A stretch of DNA of 64,000 nt from Actinobacteria bacterium 69-20. GTDB lineage: Bacteria > Actinomycetota > Actinomycetes > Mycobacteriales > Nakamurellaceae. The position numbers and the translations under genes are program-made. The stretch is from NCBI GenBank assembly GCA_001897425.1, contig MKSW01000040.1, forward strand, positions 74,051-138,050. The letters run 5' to 3'. Numbering within the stretch: the first letter of the stretch is position 1; every line of letters begins with the position of its first letter. The notes under the pieces are model-generated. The model made no database searches. It was not told where the DNA came from and saw only the letters and a program-made list of their open reading frames with translations. Shown piece after piece: positions 45,318-53,890 of this stretch.

Positions 45318-46352
45318 GTGGGCAGGCACTCACGCGGTGCGATCCAATCGCACTCGACGGCTGAGGGCCCGTCGGCCCGATCCGGCGCCGATGGCGCTGC
45401 GCTCTTCGGGGCTCCGAGGCCCGGGAATGCCTTCGGGGAAGCAACTTTGACCATCGAGGGGTTGAGCAAGAGGTTCGGCCCGGTGATCGCGCTCGACGAC
45501 ATGACGTTCGATGTGCGCGCTGGGGAGATTTTCGGCTTCGTCGGGTCGAACGGCGCCGGGAAGACGACGACCATGCGCATCATCCTGGGGGTGCTGTCGG
45601 CTGATTCCGGACGGGTGAGCTGGGCCGGCCACGAGGTCGACTTCGCCAGCCGTCGGCGGATCGGGTACATGCCCGAGGAGCGCGGCCTGTATCCGAAGAT
45701 GAAGGTCGGCGAACAGCTCATCTACCTGGCACGGTTGCACGGGATGTCGCATTCAGACGCCGTTGCCGCGGCGCGCAAGTGGACGGAGCGACTCGGTGTG
45801 GCATCACGCTGGGGCGACGACGTGCAGAAGCTGAGCCTCGGGAATCAGCAACGCGTGCAGCTGGCCGCGGCGCTGATCCACGACGCGGCGATCCTCGTTC
45901 TGGACGAACCGTTCTCGGGCCTCGACCCGGTGGCGGTGGATGTGATGAGCCGGGTGCTCCGGGAGCGGGCGGACGCGGGCGTGCCGGTGATCTTCTCCAG
46001 CCACCAGCTGGATCTCGTGCAGCGGGTCTGCGATCGCGTCGGGATCGTGAAGTCCGGTCGGATGGTGGCGTTGGGCACGGTCGACGAATTGCGCTCCGGT
46101 GCCGCCGCGCAGCTTGTGGTGACGGCTCCGGCGGCGCCGCCGGGGTGGGCAGCCGCGATCGACGGTGTGACGGTGCTGGCCGAACAAGCCGGCACTGCGA
46201 CGCTCTCGCTCGGGCGCGGTGTCGACGATCAGGCGGTGCTGCGAGCGGCGCTGGCGACCGGTCGGGTGACCGAGTTCGCCTGGCGTAGACCCGATCTCAC
46301 GGAACTCTTCCGGCATGTCGTGACGGCGCACACCGCGGAGGAGGCGGCATGA
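45318..46352 (+). CDS. ABC transporter ATP-binding protein (exporter type)
   Basis: This protein of about 344 residues has LTIEGLSKRFGPVIALDDM, Walker A VGSNGAGKTTTM, Q-loop GYMPEERGLYPKM, the signature LSLGNQQRVQLAAAL and Walker B ILVLDEPFSGLDPVAVDV. The MPEERGLY segment and the C-terminal extension resemble NatA/YhaQ-type sodium or drug export ATPases. The first 45 residues are unlike the family. GTG 45318 is preferred over 45309, which leaves too little room after the AGAGGAG site. It is coupled to the permease by an overlapping stop and start. Confidence 0.88.
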   Translation: MGRHSRGAIQSHSTAEGPSARSGADGAALFGAPRPGNAFGEATLTIEGLSKRFGPVIALDDMTFDVRAGEIFGFVGSNGAGKTTTMRIILGVLSADSGRVSWAGHEVDFASRRRIGYMPEERGLYPKMKVGEQLIYLARLHGMSHSDAVAAARKWTERLGVASRWGDDVQKLSLGNQQRVQLAAALIHDAAILVLDEPFSGLDPVAVDVMSRVLRERADAGVPVIFSSHQLDLVQRVCDRVGIVKSGRMVALGTVDELRSGAAAQLVVTAPAAPPGWAAAIDGVTVLAEQAGTATLSLGRGVDDQAVLRAALATGRVTEFAWRRPDLTELFRHVVTAHTAEEAA

Positions 46353-47635
46353 TGGAACAGTCCACGATCGGGGCGACGGAGCGGGCGGGATCACCGGTGA
46401 CCGGCGGTGGGGCGCGCCCACCGGTGGACCCGTCCGCCGTCACACGCATGGGCAGTATCTCGTCCATCCGCCTGATCGCGGCGCGGGAATTGGTGACGCG
46501 GCTCCGCACCAAGGCGTTTCGCGTGATGACCGCCATCGTGCTGTTCGTGATCGTCGCGACGGTGCTGGCGTTCCACCTGCTGCCGGGGCTCGGTTCCAGC
46601 ACCCAGTCGGTCGGCGTGGTGGGCGGAAAGGACGTCACGCAACAGCTGCAGTCGGCGGGAACTGCTGTCGGGCTGGAGATCTCGGCGTCGACGGTGGCGG
46701 ACGAGGCGGCGGGCCGGGCGGAGGTGGCGAGCGGCACGCTGAGCGCGCTTGTCGTGGCATCGCCCACTGGCGGCCTCACCGTGGTGGTCGATAAGACTCT
46801 GGACCCGACGCTTCGCGGCGCGCTCACAGTGCTCGCCCGAAACCTGGTTCTGAACGACGAGATCCGGTCCCTCGGTGGCGATCCCGCGACGGTGAGCGCC
46901 ACCGTCGCCCATGCGGGGCTCGAGGTCCAGGCGCTGCACCCGCCGCGCACCTACAACGTGCAGAACCTGGTGCTCGGTGGCGCGGCCGGGATCCTGATCT
47001 ACCTCTCGCTGATGGTCGGTGGCCAGATGGTCGCCCAAGGGGTGGTCGAGGAGAAATCCTCCCGCGTGGTCGAGATCCTGCTGTCCGCCGTACGGCCGTG
47101 GGACCTCATGACGGGCAAGGTGCTGGGAATCGGCGCGCTCGGGCTGATCCAGATCGTGCTGTACGGGGTGGTCGGCGCGGGGCTCGCGGTGGCGCTCGGA
47201 ACGATCACGCTATCGATCACGGCGGCAGCGGGAACCGTTGCGTGGCTTGTGGTGTGGTATCTGATCGGGTTCGTGATGTACGCATTCGTATTCGCCGGCG
47301 CGGGCGCGCTCGTCTCCCGGCAGGAGGACGCGGCCGGGGTCATCATGCCGGTAACGAGCTTCGTGATCGTGGGCTACGTGATCGGCATCTCGATCCTGCC
47401 GGGCGACCCGTCCAACAGCTTCGCCGAGGTGATGTCGGTGATCCCGCTGTTCGCACCGACGCTCATGCCGATGCGCCTGGCGATGGGCGGCGTGCCGGCG
47501 TGGGAGGCAGCGCTGTCGCTCGTGCTCGCGATCGCCATGATCCCGCTGCTGGCCGCGCTCGCCGGGCGTGTCTACCGCAATGCCGTGATCCACATCGGGG
47601 CCCGGGTGTCCCTGCGCAAGGCGCTGGCGCGCTGA
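46349..47635 (+). CDS. ABC-2 type permease (NatB/YhaP-like)
   Basis: This 428-aa membrane protein has one TM helix near residues 58-80 (VMTAIVLFVIVATVLAFHLL), a large extracytoplasmic domain (about residues 85-205), and five or six TM helices in the C-terminal half (LVLGGAAGILIYLSLMVGG, AAGTVAWLVVWYLIGF and so on). The segment VVEEKSSRVVEILLSAVRP is typical of NatB-like exporters. It forms an export pump with the ATPase, with which it overlaps by 4 bp (ATGA). Confidence 0.9.
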   Translation: MMEQSTIGATERAGSPVTGGGARPPVDPSAVTRMGSISSIRLIAARELVTRLRTKAFRVMTAIVLFVIVATVLAFHLLPGLGSSTQSVGVVGGKDVTQQLQSAGTAVGLEISASTVADEAAGRAEVASGTLSALVVASPTGGLTVVVDKTLDPTLRGALTVLARNLVLNDEIRSLGGDPATVSATVAHAGLEVQALHPPRTYNVQNLVLGGAAGILIYLSLMVGGQMVAQGVVEEKSSRVVEILLSAVRPWDLMTGKVLGIGALGLIQIVLYGVVGAGLAVALGTITLSITAAAGTVAWLVVWYLIGFVMYAFVFAGAGALVSRQEDAAGVIMPVTSFVIVGYVIGISILPGDPSNSFAEVMSVIPLFAPTLMPMRLAMGGVPAWEAALSLVLAIAMIPLLAALAGRVYRNAVIHIGARVSLRKALAR

Positions 47636-47715
47636 GCATTTCGCCGCGCGCGGGCATGGCCGGGAGCGGCTCATCGGGGGCACGGTGGCAGCGTCCCCGG
47701 CCCGGCGCGCAGCGC

Positions 47716-47732
47716 GAACAGCGTCATACCCG
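47716..47732 (+). repeat. Dispersed 17-bp word, exact copy
   Basis: GAACAGCGTCATACCCG lies between the exporter permease and the next gene. Confidence 0.85.
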
Positions 47733-47780
47733 GCCACTATGCGGCGGCTGGCGAGGCATCGCCGGACGTACGGTTGCCTT

Positions 47781-48827
47781 ATGGGATCAGCGGAGGCAAT
47801 GCACACCGCACAGCAGAGTACGTACGTCGAGGGCGGCAAGGAGTTCGCCCGCGACACGAGATATATCGAGACGCGGATTACCGCGGACGGCCGCGACGGA
47901 TACCCGGTCGAGCCCGGTCGGTACCGGTTGGTCGCGGCCCGCGCGTGCCCGTGGGCGAACCGCGTTATCATCGTGCGGCGGCTGCTGGGGCTGGAGCCCA
48001 TGCTCTCGATGGGCCTGTGCGGGCCGACGCACGACAAGCGAAGCTGGACATTCGATCTCGATCCGGGCGGCGTGGATCCGGTGCTCGGCATCGAGCGGCT
48101 ACAACAGGCGTACTTCGCGCGGTTCCCGGATTACCCGAAGGGGATCACGGTTCCGGCGATTGTCGACGTGCCGACCGGTCAGGTGGTGACGAACGACTTT
48201 CCGCAGATGACGATCGATCTGCAGACGCAGTGGTCGGACTACCACCGATCGGGGGCGCCCGATCTGTACCCCGAGGCGCTGCGCGGTGAGATCGACGATA
48301 TCGCCCGGGCGGTGTATCAGGATGTGAACAACGGCGTCTACCGTTGCGGTTTCGCCGGGTCGCAGGAGGCGTACGACAGCGCCTATGACGCGCTCTTCGC
48401 GCGGCTCGACTGGCTCTCGGATCGGCTCGCCACCCGGCGGTACCTGGTGGGCGAGGCGATCACCCTCGCCGACGTCTACCTGTTCACGACGCTGGTCCGG
48501 TTCGACGCGGTCTACCACGGCCACTTCAAGTGCAACCGCACCAAGCTCACCGAGATGCCGGTGCTGTGGGCGTACGCGCGAGATCTGTTCCAGACACCGG
48601 GTTTCGGCGACTCCGTCGACTTCGTGCAGATCAAGCGGCACTACTACATCGTGCACCGCGACATCAATCCGAACGGGATCGTGCCGAAAGGCCCCGACCT
48701 GTCCGGGTGGTTGACACCGCATGGGCGAGAAGTGTTGGGCGGCAGCCCTTTCGGCAACGGAACGGCGCCCGGGCCGGTGGCGGCCGGCGAGGAGGTTCCG
48801 CCGGGGCACGGCGCGCAGGTCGGGTGA
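47781..48827 (+). CDS. Glutathionyl-hydroquinone reductase-like (Xi-class GST fold) protein
   Basis: This 348-aa protein has the catalytic Cys in ARACPWANRVIIVRRLLG (C56), PTHDKRSWTFDLDPGG, and the C-terminal helical domain with YLVGEAITLADVYLFTTL and RFDAVYHGHFKCN. These are marks of Xi-class glutathionyl-hydroquinone reductases; in actinobacteria, mycothiol probably serves as the thiol. It removes thiol adducts from hydroquinones. The start is uncertain: ATG 47781 has no ribosome binding site, and ATG 47799 is too close to GGAGG. Confidence 0.88.
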   Translation: MGSAEAMHTAQQSTYVEGGKEFARDTRYIETRITADGRDGYPVEPGRYRLVAARACPWANRVIIVRRLLGLEPMLSMGLCGPTHDKRSWTFDLDPGGVDPVLGIERLQQAYFARFPDYPKGITVPAIVDVPTGQVVTNDFPQMTIDLQTQWSDYHRSGAPDLYPEALRGEIDDIARAVYQDVNNGVYRCGFAGSQEAYDSAYDALFARLDWLSDRLATRRYLVGEAITLADVYLFTTLVRFDAVYHGHFKCNRTKLTEMPVLWAYARDLFQTPGFGDSVDFVQIKRHYYIVHRDINPNGIVPKGPDLSGWLTPHGREVLGGSPFGNGTAPGPVAAGEEVPPGHGAQVG

Positions 48828-48874
48828 CGTCTGCGCGGGCAATCCACCGTCTGCCCGATGATCACGGCTGTTGA

Positions 48875-49156
48875 TCAGGGCTGATCGCGCAGCGGGAATC
48901 GTGCGGCGCGCCGCGGCGGGGGCGGCGGTACTGTTTTCGCCCGGGTCACCGTCGAGAGCGGCAGCGTCACCGAGCCGGTGCGAGTCACGACCGTGTACGT
49001 CAGGTCGTCGCGGCCGACGAGATCGCCGAGTGCGTCATGGAATCCGTCGTCCTCACGTCGCCGCACCACAACTCGGGTCCCGAGCGGTAGCGCGCGCAGG
49101 AACTCGACAGCGGCCAATCCCTCGGGCACACCGCCGAAACTACTCGGCGGAGGCAC
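48875..49156 (-). CDS. Small SH3-like domain protein (Rv0428c N-terminal type)
   Basis: This 93-aa protein reads ALPLGTRVVVRRREDDGFHDALGDLVG then TYTVVTRTGSVTLPLSTVTRAKTVPPPPP. The same small beta-barrel pattern precedes the acetyltransferase domain of Rv0428c-like proteins, but no acetyltransferase follows here. It is often annotated as putative acetyltransferase, which the sequence does not support. It lies just downstream of the aminotransferase, in the same direction. Function unknown. Confidence 0.6.
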   Translation of the reverse strand: MPPPSSFGGVPEGLAAVEFLRALPLGTRVVVRRREDDGFHDALGDLVGRDDLTYTVVTRTGSVTLPLSTVTRAKTVPPPPPRRAARFPLRDQP

Positions 49157-49185
49157 CGCCCCTGAAAGCTGCCTGGCCCCGGCAG

Positions 49186-50274
49186 CTACCCGCGGATCGC
49201 CGCGAGCGCCGCATCCACGTCTGCCTGTGTCGTGTAGAGGTGGAACGCGACCCGGACGCGCCCGTCCATCACGGTGAACCGGATCCCCGCGGCACGCATC
49301 CGGTCGGCCGCATCAATCGGCAGCGCCACGGACACGATCGCCGAATTCGACGCCGCAAGCCCGACTCCCGCGCGAAACCTGTTGGCCAGCGTGAGATCGT
49401 GCTCGTGGATCGCCGCGACGCCGACCGCCCGGATCACCTCCAGCGCCGGCGCGGTGCCGACCCAGGAGTGCCACGCGGGGGAGATGTCGTACGCGCGCGC
49501 ATCTGGGGCGAGCCGCAGTGGCATGCCGTAGTAGGCGCCGGCCGCCCCCGCGTACCAGCCGGCGGCCAGCGGCCGCAGCCGCGCCACGAACTCCGGATGC
49601 CGCGCGGAAAGCCGCGGGTGCATGGTCAGGAAGGCCGAGCCGCGCGGCGCGCACAGCCACTTGTACGCGTGCGCCGAGAGGAAGTCGACGTCCGTCGCGT
49701 CCAGCGGCAACCAGCCGGCCGCTTGCGTCGCGTCGACGTGGATGACGCTGCCTGTGTGCCGGGCTCGCTCCGAGATCGCCGCGATGTCGGCGACTTCGCC
49801 CGTCGCGGACTGCACGGCGGACACGCTCACCAGGAACGTGTCGGTGTCCATGGCGTCGGCCAGCGCGGCGAGAGGCGCTGTCCGCACGCGGATCCCGCGG
49901 TCGGCGTGTACGGCGAACGGGAAAACCCCTGAGGTGAACTCGATATCGGGCACCAGTACGGTCGCGCCGTCCGGCACGGCGGCCGCCACCGGGGCGAGCA
50001 ATTGCGAGACCGCGGCACCGGTGACCACCTGCTCGGCCGGGATGCCCATCAGATCCGCGAACAGGTCACGGGACGCGTCGACCGATTCGGCCCACGGTCG
50101 CCACGATCCGGCACCCGCGCGCCACTCGTCCAATGACTTCTGCATCGCCTCCCACGCCGGCCGGGGCGGCGGCCCGTACGAGCAACTGTCCAGGAACCCC
50201 GGCGTCACATCCCAGAGTGCGGCGGCATCGATGAGCGACAGAGGTGTGGGGGAGGACAGCGTCATACCAGTCAT
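49186..50274 (-). CDS. Class V aminotransferase/cysteine desulfurase-fold enzyme
   Basis: This 362-aa PLP enzyme has the cofactor Asp in VIHVDATQAAGWLP (D181) and the PLP Lys in LSAHAYKWLCAPRG (K205). The N-terminal DSCSYGPPPRPAWEAM segment and AYYGMPLRLAPDARAYDISP fit the egtE/kynureninase-like aminotransferase V group. There is no Cys loop for desulfurase activity. The start region carries a two-mismatch dispersed word (50254-50270) giving MTGMTLSS. Confidence 0.85.
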   Translation of the reverse strand: MTGMTLSSPTPLSLIDAAALWDVTPGFLDSCSYGPPPRPAWEAMQKSLDEWRAGAGSWRPWAESVDASRDLFADLMGIPAEQVVTGAAVSQLLAPVAAAVPDGATVLVPDIEFTSGVFPFAVHADRGIRVRTAPLAALADAMDTDTFLVSVSAVQSATGEVADIAAISERARHTGSVIHVDATQAAGWLPLDATDVDFLSAHAYKWLCAPRGSAFLTMHPRLSARHPEFVARLRPLAAGWYAGAAGAYYGMPLRLAPDARAYDISPAWHSWVGTAPALEVIRAVGVAAIHEHDLTLANRFRAGVGLAASNSAIVSVALPIDAADRMRAAGIRFTVMDGRVRVAFHLYTTQADVDAALAAIRG

Positions 50275-50345
50275 TTCACCATCCGCCCGCCGGCCACGCC
50301 TGCCTGCGGTGACCCGGCACTCTCCGCTGCCGGGGCGTCAGACGC

Positions 50346-50382
50346 CGATGGCCGCGACCCGGGGATCGGGTCGCGGCCATCG
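50346..50382 (-). terminator. Terminator of the proline-rich membrane protein gene
   Basis: A perfect 15-bp stem, CGATGGCCGCGACCC (50346-50360) with GGGTCGCGGCCATCG (50368-50382), and a 7-base loop. It lies 12 bp past the stop of the minus-strand gene 50395-51138. Confidence 0.85.
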
Positions 50383-50394
50383 AACGCCGGAACG

Positions 50395-51138
50395 TTACAG
50401 GTTCGCCGGCCCGGGGAGCTTCGGCAGCGTCCAGCCGGGCTGCTTCTGCCCCCACAACCACACGAAGTAGGTCTGCGCGGCGGACACGATCAGGCACACC
50501 CAGATCCCGAAGCCCGGCCCCGCGTACGACGTCGCGAAGTTCTCGATGAGGGCGATGAGCGTGATCAGGAAACCGGCTCCCGCGCCGAGCGCCAGGAACA
50601 TGGGCTTGATCTGCGGCAGCGCCTGCCCCATCAGCGACCGCATGGCCACGACGACGCCGACCGCGACGCCGAGAACTGTTGCGATCCACCAATACTCATG
50701 CCACGCGCCCCAGGAGTAGCTGACACCGAGCAGGCCCGAGCTGAACGTCAGCCAGCCGAAGAAGCTGAAGATGAACAGCACGACCGCCGAGCCCATGATG
50801 ATCCAGTCGCTGGTCGTCGCCTTGGACGCGTCGAACTGCATGCCCGGCCCGGCCGGTGGCTGCCCGGGCGGCGGATATCCCCCGGGAGGCGGCGGAGGTG
50901 GGTACCCCCCCGGCGGCGGGTAACCCGGCTGGCCCCCGGCAGGTGGCGGCGGGTAACCGGCCGGCGGTGGCGGCGGTGGGTAACCGCCGGGCGGCGGAGC
51001 GTATCCCGGTGGCGGCCCTGCCGGCGCTCCGCCCGCAGGAGGAGCCGCAGCAGGGGGCGGCGGCGTCTGCGGTGCGGACTGACCGCCCGACTCTTCGGGT
51101 GCCGGCGGCGGATAGCCGCCGGGTGGTGGCTGTGTCAC
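50395..51138 (-). CDS. Proline/glycine-rich N-terminal, four-TM membrane protein
   Basis: This 247-aa protein has about 105 residues of Pro/Gly/Tyr-rich repeat (GGYPPPPPP, GYPPP units), then four TM helices (IIMGSAVVLFIFSFFGWL, WWIATVLGVAVGVVVAM, FLALGAGAGFLITLIALI, GIWVCLIVSAAQTYFVWL). Proteins of this design are common in mycobacteria and relatives, and some have DUF-type domains linked to the cell envelope or division. The function is unknown. GTG 51138 has AGGAGG upstream. A strong terminator follows. Confidence 0.8.
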   Translation of the reverse strand: MTQPPPGGYPPPAPEESGGQSAPQTPPPPAAAPPAGGAPAGPPPGYAPPPGGYPPPPPPAGYPPPPAGGQPGYPPPGGYPPPPPPGGYPPPGQPPAGPGMQFDASKATTSDWIIMGSAVVLFIFSFFGWLTFSSGLLGVSYSWGAWHEYWWIATVLGVAVGVVVAMRSLMGQALPQIKPMFLALGAGAGFLITLIALIENFATSYAGPGFGIWVCLIVSAAQTYFVWLWGQKQPGWTLPKLPGPANL

Positions 51139-51312
51139 TCGTTCCTCCTGTATATGGCGGACTGCGGGCACGCTCACGTGACCTACGAGCGCATCCACTG
51201 CGCAGAAGGTAGCGTGCGCGTGGCCCCGGCGGAAGTGCCCACGCGGAGTTGTCGCCAGAATGTCGCAAATTACCGACGCGCGGTACTTTGTCGTGGTCGG
51301 TCGGCACGTGCG

Positions 51313-51699
51313 TCACCCACCCGCGAACGGCGGCAGGATGTCTAGTTGGTCCCCGTCGGCCATGGCTTCGCCGCGGTCGTGCACGGCGACCTCGTTGTGC
51401 AGGTAGCTGCACCTGGTCAGGACGCGTTCGAGCTCCGCCCCGTGCGCGGACGTGGCCGCTCGGAGCACCGTGTCGACGGTCGCCGGCGCCGGGACCGTGA
51501 CAGGCTCCTCGTCGATGCCGGAGGCTGCGCGGGCGGCCGCGAAATACCGCACGGTCACCGTTGTCGTCGCTGTCGCTGGCGATGCTGCCGCCGGTGTCTC
51601 CGCCGGGTATGACGCTGTTCGCGCCGAGGCGCGGTGCGCGTTCGGAGGCGTGATGCCCGGGTTCTCGGCGGCGGATGTTGATACGTCGACGGCGGCCAT
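51313..51699 (-). CDS. moaD: Molybdopterin synthase sulfur carrier MoaD, with N-terminal extension
   Basis: The C-terminal 80 residues are a normal ubiquitin-like MoaD: TVTVRYFAAARAASGIDEEPV, VLRAATSAHGAELERVL, LHNEVAVHD, and the terminal DQLDILPPFAGG with the required Gly-Gly that is thiocarboxylated. The gene as called adds about 48 Ala/Thr-rich residues that are not part of the fold and carry an exact dispersed word (encoding RTASYPAE). A shorter GTG start at VTVRYF is possible but lacks a ribosome binding site. It is divergent from the MoxR-like gene. Its MoaE partner is at 21699. Confidence 0.88.
   Translation of the reverse strand: MAAVDVSTSAAENPGITPPNAHRASARTASYPAETPAAASPATATTTVTVRYFAAARAASGIDEEPVTVPAPATVDTVLRAATSAHGAELERVLTRCSYLHNEVAVHDRGEAMADGDQLDILPPFAGG
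51604..51620 (-). repeat. Dispersed 17-bp word, exact copy in the MoaD extension
   Basis: CGGGTATGACGCTGTTC on the plus strand; on the gene strand it encodes NSVIPG in another frame but is read as TASYPAE. Confidence 0.8.
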
Positions 51700-51774
51700 G
51701 GCGCCACCATAGCCGCCCTGCCTTTGTGCACTCCTGCCGAGCGCGTCGCGGGTGACATGGGCCATAGTGGGGGC

Positions 51775-52665
51775 GTGAACCCATTCGCCGATCCCGATTC
51801 GCTGGCGCGCGCGCTCGAGTCGACCGGATACCTGCCGGACGCAGGCATCGCGACCGTCGCATACCTCGCGCAGGCGCTCGGCCGCCCGCTGTTCCTGGAG
51901 GGCGAGGCGGGGGTCGGCAAGACGTCCCTGGCGGCGGCGTTGGCCGAGATCCGCGGATCGGAGCTTATCCGGCTGCAATGCTACGAGGGCATCGACGCGT
52001 CACAAGCGTTGTACGACTGGGACTTTCCTCGTCAGGTGCTGCATCTGCGGGCGGTGGAGGCGGTCGGCGGGCTCACCGGCGGCGACGCTGACCTGGCCGC
52101 GGTGGAGCAGGCCCTCTACAGCGAGCGGTTCCTGCTGGCGCGGCCGATCCTGGCGGCGTTGCGCACGCCCGGCGCGGTGTTGTTGATCGACGAGATCGAC
52201 CGCGCCGACGACGAATTCGAGGCGTTCCTGCTGGAGGTGCTCTCGGAGTTCGCGGTCACCGTGCCGGAGCTCGGCCGCATCGCCGCGGCGACGCCGCCGC
52301 TCGTGGTGCTGACGTCCAACCGGACGCGCGAGGTACACGACGCGCTCAAGCGCCGCTGCCTCTATCACTGGGTCGAACATCCTTCGCTGGAGCGGGAAGT
52401 CGCGATCCTCAAGCGCAGGCTCCCGGAGATCACGGAGGCCCTCGCGCGCGAGGTCGCGTCGGCCGTCGGCAAGCTGCGCGAGGCGGATCTGCTGAAACCG
52501 CCGGGGGTTTCGGAATCACTGGATTGGGCGCGGGCGCTGAACGCCTTGGGCGCCGCACATCTCGATACGGGGGCCGTGGCGCTGACGCTCGGCGCCGTGC
52601 TGAAGTACCGGGAGGACACGGCGCGCGTGGAATCCGCCGGGCTCGAGAAACTGCTGGCGCTGTAG
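51775..52665 (+). CDS. MoxR/CoxD-type AAA ATPase
   Basis: This 296-aa AAA protein has Walker A GEAGVGKT (43-50), Walker B AVLLIDEIDRAD, sensor 1 VVLTSNRTREVHDALKRRC and sensor 2 region. CoxD-type ATPases, with CoxE, help assemble the Mo-Cu centre of CO dehydrogenase and related enzymes. It is followed by a CoxE-like VWA gene and an XdhC/CoxI-like gene, so a maturation role for the CoxSLM-type enzyme 5 kb away is likely. GTG 51775 is preferred; ATG 51757 is possible. Confidence 0.88.
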   Translation: MNPFADPDSLARALESTGYLPDAGIATVAYLAQALGRPLFLEGEAGVGKTSLAAALAEIRGSELIRLQCYEGIDASQALYDWDFPRQVLHLRAVEAVGGLTGGDADLAAVEQALYSERFLLARPILAALRTPGAVLLIDEIDRADDEFEAFLLEVLSEFAVTVPELGRIAAATPPLVVLTSNRTREVHDALKRRCLYHWVEHPSLEREVAILKRRLPEITEALAREVASAVGKLREADLLKPPGVSESLDWARALNALGAAHLDTGAVALTLGAVLKYREDTARVESAGLEKLLAL

Positions 52666-52687
52666 GCGATCTCGTGAGTGATTCCCC

Positions 52688-53890
52688 GTGATGCGGATCG
52701 CCGGCGGCGCCGCGAGCGATATCGGCGTGAACCACGCCGACGGACGGGCCCGCGGTGTTGACGGTGCCGGCGGTGCGGTGCGCGATGCCACGGGGGTTTT
52801 CGTCGGCTTCGCGCGCACGCTGGCGGCCGCGGGGTTGCCCGTCGGCCCGGGACGCACGGCCGCGTTCCTCGCGGCGATACACGCCTTGGAGGCGGCGAAC
52901 CCGCGGGACGTGTACTGGGCCGGCCGATGCACCATGGCGGCAGAGCCGGACGACCTCCCCGTCTATGACGCCGTCTTCGCCGCCTACTTCTCCGGGCGGA
53001 CGCGGAACTCGCTGCGGCCCCGGCAGCGCACGCTGCAGACGACGGTGCCGCTGCCGGCGCGGGACGACGAGACGACCCCTGACGCCGATGCGGCCGATCA
53101 GCAAGATTCGCCGATCGTCCGGGCCAGGGCCACCGAGAAGGAGAGCCTGCAACATCGGGACATGGCCCGGCTCACCGCCGAGGAACGCGCCGAACTCGCG
53201 GCGATGATCGCGCTACTCCGGCCGGGGCTGCCGACGCGTCGATCCAGGCGGCGGCACGCCGCGAACCAGGGCGCGATCGATCGGCGGCGCACCATGCGGG
53301 CGATGCTGGTAGCCGGCGGCGAACCCGGACGGCCCGCGCACCAGCGTGCGGGCCGCCGGCCGCGGCGCGTCGTCCTGCTGGTCGACGTGTCCGGCTCGAT
53401 GGCACAGTACGCAGATCCGTTGCTGCGGTTCGCGCACGTGCTCATCCGGCATCGGCCGTGGGCGACCGAGGCGTTCACGATCGGCACCCGGCTCTCTCGC
53501 GTTACCCGGGCACTTGCCCAGCGGGATCCCGATACGGCGCTGCGCGCCGCGAACGACGTCATACCCGATTTTTCCGGTGGAACGCGACTCGGGGAGGTTC
53601 TGAAGGCGTTCAACGACCGCTGGGGACAGCGCGGCACGGCCCACGGCGCGGTCGTGGTGATCTTCTCCGACGGCTGGGAGCGAGGATCCTGTGACCTTCT
53701 CGCCGAGCAGGTCGCGCGACTGCAGCGGCTGGCGCGGTCGGTGGTGTGGGTCAATCCGCACAAGGGGCGCGATGGTTATCTGCCTGTGCAAGCGGGCATC
53801 GTGGCGGCACTGCCGTACGTTGACCATTTCGTGGCGGGGCACTCGCTGGCCACGCTCGAGGAACTACTGGAGGTGATCCGCGGTGCGTGA
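52688..53890 (+). CDS. CoxE-like VWA-domain protein
   Basis: This protein of about 400 residues starts with an Ala-rich segment (FVGFARTLAAAGLPVGPGRT) typical of CoxE, then a basic middle (LLRPGLPTRRSRRRHAANQG), then a VWA domain with the metal motif LLVDVSGSMAQYADP. It ends EELLEVIRGA. CoxE acts with CoxD in maturation of the molybdenum centre. An exact dispersed word encodes RAANDVIPDF within the VWA region. It overlaps the next start by 8 bp. Confidence 0.88.
   Translation: MMRIAGGAASDIGVNHADGRARGVDGAGGAVRDATGVFVGFARTLAAAGLPVGPGRTAAFLAAIHALEAANPRDVYWAGRCTMAAEPDDLPVYDAVFAAYFSGRTRNSLRPRQRTLQTTVPLPARDDETTPDADAADQQDSPIVRARATEKESLQHRDMARLTAEERAELAAMIALLRPGLPTRRSRRRHAANQGAIDRRRTMRAMLVAGGEPGRPAHQRAGRRPRRVVLLVDVSGSMAQYADPLLRFAHVLIRHRPWATEAFTIGTRLSRVTRALAQRDPDTALRAANDVIPDFSGGTRLGEVLKAFNDRWGQRGTAHGAVVVIFSDGWERGSCDLLAEQVARLQRLARSVVWVNPHKGRDGYLPVQAGIVAALPYVDHFVAGHSLATLEELLEVIRGA
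53551..53567 (+). repeat. Dispersed 17-bp word, exact copy inside the CoxE-like gene
   Basis: GAACGACGTCATACCCG encodes NDVIPD. Confidence 0.85.

Noticed and set aside
48875-49156. Annotating the 93-aa protein as an acetyltransferase
   Set aside because: Only an SH3-like barrel is present; no acetyl-CoA binding motif is visible.
50846-51138. CRISPR-like or tandem DNA repeat in the Pro-rich gene
   Set aside because: The periodicity comes from GYPPP codons in a membrane protein; there is no spacer structure.
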